Shown here in pieces: positions 60,733-64,000 of a stretch of DNA of 64,000 bases (position 1 is the first letter of the stretch; each line of letters opens with the position of its first letter). The translations under genes were made by a program, and so were the position numbers. The notes below the pieces were generated by a model. The model did no database searches. It was given only the letters and a program-made list of their open reading frames with translations, and was not told the DNA's origin. The DNA is taken from contig JANRLS010000207.1 in assembly GCA_033762315.1 (NCBI GenBank), positions 7,285 through 71,284 on the forward strand, read 5' to 3'. Origin of the DNA: CAYLLN01 sp033762315 (GTDB lineage: Bacteria; Planctomycetota; Planctomycetia; Pirellulales; Pirellulaceae).

Positions 60733-61098
60733 TTACTTCGCGGGCTTGCCGGGCGGGGCTTTGGCCGTTGCGCTCTTCGCGGGTGCGGCGGCCTTCGCCG
60801 TCTTGGCGGCAGCGCGGGCGGCCTGGGCCTTCTGCTGGGCGACCACGGGCAGCTTGAAGGGAGCCTGTTGCACTGCCTTGCGGACGATGCCCCGCTTCAG
60901 ACAACGTGTGCAAATTTGCACATACTTATTGGTGCCACTCGGCGTGGTGATCTTAATCCGCTGCAGGTTCGGCTTGAACTCGCGGCGCGTGATTCCCGTG
61001 ATCTTCGTACCGACGCCGCCGAGGTACTTGGCCTTGCCGCGGGTCTCGATCTGGTTTCCCTTGCTTTTCTTCTTGTCGCAAAATTCGCACTGTGGCAT
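60733..61098 (-). CDS. rpmB: Large ribosomal subunit protein bL28 with zinc-type cysteines and basic C-terminal tail
   Basis: A 121-residue protein. The core (MPQCEFCDKKKSKGNQIETR, TGITRREFKPNLQRIKI, QICTRCLKRGIVRKA) matches bL28. Cys4/Cys7 and Cys63/Cys66 form a CxxC..CxxC pair suited to zinc. After residue 77 there is an Ala/Lys/Pro-rich tail of about 40 residues (AQQKAQAARAAAKTAKAAAP) that standard bL28 (about 78 residues) does not have; it may contact rRNA. The ATG at 61098 is preferred over one ten codons upstream. It heads the gatCAB cluster. Confidence 0.9.
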   Translation of the reverse strand: MPQCEFCDKKKSKGNQIETRGKAKYLGGVGTKITGITRREFKPNLQRIKITTPSGTNKYVQICTRCLKRGIVRKAVQQAPFKLPVVAQQKAQAARAAAKTAKAAAPAKSATAKAPPGKPAK

Positions 61099-61162
61099 GG
61101 CCCGATTCCTTGTGTCGCCGCGGCCCAACGGACCCGGTCAAACGCCCGAAAGGTAATCCTTT

Positions 61163-61190
61163 AGTATATCGCCGGGCGTGCCCGCTGCAA
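61163..61190 (-). promoter_or_regulatory. Candidate promoter for rpmB-gatCAB
   Basis: On the minus strand TTGCAG (61185-61190) and TATACT (61163-61168) are 16 bases apart, about 65 bases upstream of the rpmB ATG. The -10 box is good and the -35 box weak. Confidence 0.4.
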
Positions 61191-61317
61191 CGGCGGGTCG
61201 CCTCGCACCCGTTTCGACTGGCCGTCTCTGGGGGGACCGGAAAGTCGCCATAATTGGCTCGTTTTGCCCCGCTTGTTGACGGGCCGGTGCCGCGTCCCCC
61301 TCCGCCGCGCGAAATGA

Positions 61318-61347
61318 TTGCGATTAGCCCGCAAAACAGCGTAGAAT
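61318..61347 (+). promoter_or_regulatory. Candidate promoter for the TPR-redoxin gene
   Basis: TTGCGA (61318-61323) and TAGAAT (61342-61347) are 18 bases apart, 40 bases upstream of the ATG at 61387. AGGAGG follows closely behind the -10 box, too far from the start to serve as the ribosome-binding site. Confidence 0.35.
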
Positions 61348-61386
61348 TAGGAGGACCCTCCCGCCGCCGCCCGTTGGAAACCCGCC

Positions 61387-63744
61387 ATGCGTCCCACGTT
61401 GCTATCCGCGCTGTTGCTAGCTCTCGTCTGGGCAGCGGCGGCCTCGGCCGAAGACAAGCCCGCCGCGCCGTCAGAAGACTCCGCGAAGCCAGCCGATTCG
61501 GCCGTCAAACCTGGTCCCCTGCCGGGGCACTCCACGCACGGCGAAGTCTTCAACGAAGGGCCGCGGCAAAAAGCCTACCTGATGCCGGGAATGCCGAAGA
61601 TCAACTTTCCGGCCACGACCAAGTCGCCCGAAGCCCAGGCCTTCATCAACCAGGGGATCGGCCAAATCCACGGCTTCTGGTATTACGAGGCGGAGCGTTC
61701 GTTCCGGCAGGCGGCCCTGCTCGATAAAGATTGCGCCATGGCTTATTGGGGCATGGCCTTGGCCAACATGGACAACGGCGACCGGGCCAAGAAGTTCATG
61801 GCCGAGTGCGTGAAGCGAAAGACTGGAGCGAGCGAGCGCGAGGCGATGTACATCGACGCCCTCGATGCCTGGCTCAAAGCCGATGCCGGCAAGCGCAAGG
61901 AGCGGGCCGAGGCCTACACTCGGGCGCTCGAAAAAATCCTTTACAAGTATCCCGACGATCTCGACGCCCGCGCCTTCCTGGCCCTGCAACTTTGGAAGAA
62001 CCGCGACGCTGGCATTCCGATCAGCAGCCACCTGGCGATTGACGCCCTGCTGGACCAGGTGTTCAAAGCCGATCCAATGCACCCGGCCCATCACTATCGC
62101 ATTCACCTCTGGGACTACGAACGGGCGGAGAACGCCCTCGCCTCGGCCGCCCTCTGCGGGCAAACATCGCCGGGGGTCGCCCACATGTGGCACATGCCGG
62201 GGCACATCTATTCGCGCACCAAACGCTATGAAGATGCCTGCTGGCAGCAAGAGGCGTCGGCCCGCACCGACCATGCCCACATGATGCGCGACCGCGTGCT
62301 GCCCGACCAGATTCACAACTTTGCCCACAACAACGAGTGGCTGATTCGCGACATGATCTTCGTTGGTCGAATGCGCGATGCCATCGACCTGGCGAAGAAC
62401 ATGTGCGAGCTGCCGCGCCACCCCAAATACAACTCGCTGACCAAGGGGAGCAGCAGTTTCGGCCGCACGCGACTGTTCGATGCGCTCGCGCGGTTTGAGT
62501 GTTGGGACGAGCTTCTGGCACTGGCCGAAACTCCTTATTTGGAGCCGACCGATATCGAAGCGGAGCAGCTCAAGCGCCTGCGGTATTTGGGGATGGCCCA
62601 CTATCGCCGCGGAAACACCGCCGCCGGCGACCAGGTTTTGGGCGAGGTGCGGCTCAAATGGGCCGAGCAGAAATCGGCCCAAGACAAAGCGATGGCCGAC
62701 GCCGAGACCAAGACTCGTCGCGAAAAGAAATCGGAAGGCGATGTTACTAAGGCTCGCGATGCCGCGAAGAAGACCGCCGACGTCAAGCTCGGCCCGCTGC
62801 AAAAGGCCGTCGATGAGCTGCTGGGCCATCAGGCGGTTGCCGCCGGCGATTATGCGCGGGGGCACGAATTGCTCAAGAAGTCAGGCCACGCCGAAGCGGA
62901 ATATCTGGCCCGCGTGCAATTCCTGTCGGGAGATAAGGACAAGGCGATCGAAGCCGCCCGGACCCACGCTACCAGCCGCAAAAACGAAGTGTTGCCGCTG
63001 GCGACGCTCGTCGAACTACTGTGGCAAGCGGGGAAGAAAGACGACGCGAAGAAGGCCCTCGCGGATTTGCGGACGATTTCGGGATCCTTTGAAACGGCCG
63101 CGCCGGTGTATGCCCGCATCGCGCCCATCGCCAAGGAACTGGGCTACGAATCCGATTGGAAGGTCTCCGCCGCCGCGAAAAGCGATACGGGGGTTCGGCC
63201 GTCGCTCGATTCGCTCGGCCCCTTCCGCTGGCAGCCGATGCCCGCACCCGCCTGGACGCTCAAGGATGCCGACGGCAAAGACCATTCGCTCTCCGATTAC
63301 CACGGCAAGCCGGTGGTGGTGCTGTTTTTCCTCGGTCACGGCTGCCTGCACTGTGCCGAGCAGCTGCACGCCTTCGGCAACGCGGCCAAGGATTTCGAAG
63401 CCTCCGGCATCTCGCTGGTGGCCATCAGCAGCGACGACGTAGCCGGCCTCAAGCAGTCGATTACCGACTACAAGAGCCCGATCCCGATGCCGCTGTTGTC
63501 GGATAGCCAGCTGAACACCTTTGTCGCCTATCGCTGCCACGACGATTTCGAGCACCAGGCCCTACATGGCACCTTCTTCATCGATGGTGCGGGCCTCGTT
63601 CGCTGGCACGACATCAGCTATCAGCCGTTCATGGATCACAAGTTCGTGCTGGGCGAAGCACGCCGCTTGCTGGGGCAAGCGGGCGCTGCCGTCACTCCCG
63701 CCACGCCTCCCGCCGCCACGGTTTCGGCTGGCGGCAGCGACTAA
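61387..63744 (+). CDS. Exported TPR protein with C-terminal redoxin (AhpC/TSA-like) domain
   Basis: A 785-residue protein with a signal peptide (LLSALLLALVWAAAASA). The first 600 residues contain TPR-like helices such as GFWYYEAERSFRQAALLDKD and CAMAYWGMALANMDNGDRAK, plus a charged coiled region near residue 430. The last 170 residues are a thioredoxin fold with WTLKDADGKDHSLSDYHGKP and the redox pair CLHC (Cys653, Cys656) in FLGHGCLHCAEQL. The fusion suggests a periplasmic or surface thiol-redox role with protein partners. It is convergent, by 7 bases, with the gene at 63752. Confidence 0.8.
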   Translation: MRPTLLSALLLALVWAAAASAEDKPAAPSEDSAKPADSAVKPGPLPGHSTHGEVFNEGPRQKAYLMPGMPKINFPATTKSPEAQAFINQGIGQIHGFWYYEAERSFRQAALLDKDCAMAYWGMALANMDNGDRAKKFMAECVKRKTGASEREAMYIDALDAWLKADAGKRKERAEAYTRALEKILYKYPDDLDARAFLALQLWKNRDAGIPISSHLAIDALLDQVFKADPMHPAHHYRIHLWDYERAENALASAALCGQTSPGVAHMWHMPGHIYSRTKRYEDACWQQEASARTDHAHMMRDRVLPDQIHNFAHNNEWLIRDMIFVGRMRDAIDLAKNMCELPRHPKYNSLTKGSSSFGRTRLFDALARFECWDELLALAETPYLEPTDIEAEQLKRLRYLGMAHYRRGNTAAGDQVLGEVRLKWAEQKSAQDKAMADAETKTRREKKSEGDVTKARDAAKKTADVKLGPLQKAVDELLGHQAVAAGDYARGHELLKKSGHAEAEYLARVQFLSGDKDKAIEAARTHATSRKNEVLPLATLVELLWQAGKKDDAKKALADLRTISGSFETAAPVYARIAPIAKELGYESDWKVSAAAKSDTGVRPSLDSLGPFRWQPMPAPAWTLKDADGKDHSLSDYHGKPVVVLFFLGHGCLHCAEQLHAFGNAAKDFEASGISLVAISSDDVAGLKQSITDYKSPIPMPLLSDSQLNTFVAYRCHDDFEHQALHGTFFIDGAGLVRWHDISYQPFMDHKFVLGEARRLLGQAGAAVTPATPPAATVSAGGSD

Positions 63745-63751
63745 CCACGAG

Positions 63752-64000
63752 CTAAATCGCTGGTTTGGTCGTGGTCATCAGCACCCACCGCGAGAGCCTG
63801 CGCACGGCAATCGCAAACGCCAAGAAGCCCAAGATCAGCCCCGCTTGGATCGCCAAGAGCCGCCCGCCATCGTCGGTCAGCCGGCCGTTCTCTTGCAATA
63901 GCGAATCGTTCATGGCGGCAATGAAAATCGCCACCGCCAGGCTGGGGGCGGCGAGGATGATCGCCAAGGAACCGGGGACGAGAATCAGGATCAGCACCGC
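63752..64000 (-). CDS. Membrane protein (partial, 5' end outside window)
   Basis: The minus-strand frame ends at TAG 63752-63754 and stays open to the window edge. The visible 82 residues hold two hydrophobic segments (ILILVPGSLAIILAAPSLAV with FIAAM, and LLAIQAGLILGFLAFAIAV) separated by a short charged loop, and a basic end (RRLSRWVLMTTTKPAI). A GTG at 63997 could be a start, but the hydrophobic character continues to the edge, so the gene probably begins outside. No family is recognised. Confidence 0.5.
   Translation of the reverse strand, partial: AVLILILVPGSLAIILAAPSLAVAIFIAAMNDSLLQENGRLTDDGGRLLAIQAGLILGFLAFAIAVRRLSRWVLMTTTKPAI

Overview
This window comes from a GC-rich, flagellated member of the Planctomycetota, most likely Pirellulales-like. 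The inference rests on gene families typical of that phylum: a DUF1559 pseudopilin-like protein, DUF1549/DUF1553 and DUF1501 proteins, two formylglycine-type sulfatases, DUF1080 lipoproteins, a J-like/Hanks-type kinase architecture and TPR-thioredoxin fusions. No rRNA, tRNA, CRISPR array or transposase was recognised.

Layout. 1-7.8 kb: the end of a MOSC-domain gene, a pseudopilin-like gene (both minus), a secreted alpha/beta hydrolase, a DUF1549/DUF1553 plus DUF1501 pair behind a near-consensus promoter, and pgpA, with hairpin repeats between genes. 7.8-17 kb: a 1334-residue membrane protein with a ~650-residue low-complexity region, a VapBC-type pair, nadB, a leucine-rich-repeat membrane protein, a lipoprotein and a standalone TIR-domain protein. 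17.1-41.8 kb: one nearly continuous plus-strand flagellar locus running TPR protein, FlgN-like, histidine kinase, sigma-54 response regulator, flgB, flgC, fliE, fliF, fliG, fliH, fliI, fliJ, MotE-like, fliK, flgD, flgE, flbD, motA, motB, fliL, fliN, fliO, fliP, fliQ, fliR, flhB. A good sigma-54 promoter lies between the regulator and flgB, so the two-component pair probably activates the structural genes. fliM is not in the locus. 41.8-45.1 kb: a FHA-GAF-class III cyclase gene diverges from a gene for a kinase-like protein whose catalytic Asp, DFG motif and glycine loop are all degraded (probable pseudokinase).

45-55.4 kb: secreted proteins, a DUF1501 gene interrupted by one in-frame TAA, two sulfatases, a small Cys-rich secreted protein, a class I aminotransferase behind a second near-consensus promoter with a long leader, two paralogous membrane proteins and a double-DUF1080 lipoprotein. 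55.4-57.1 kb: a lower-GC two-gene cassette of unknown function with its own promoter and terminal hairpins, inserted next to gatB; this is the best candidate for an undescribed system. 57.1-64 kb: the minus-strand housekeeping set rpmB-gatC-gatA-gatB, a TPR-redoxin secreted protein, and the end of a membrane protein running off the window.

High GC produces many long antisense reading frames, which were discarded. Several starts were moved downstream to fit signal peptides, ribosome-binding sites or family N-termini.
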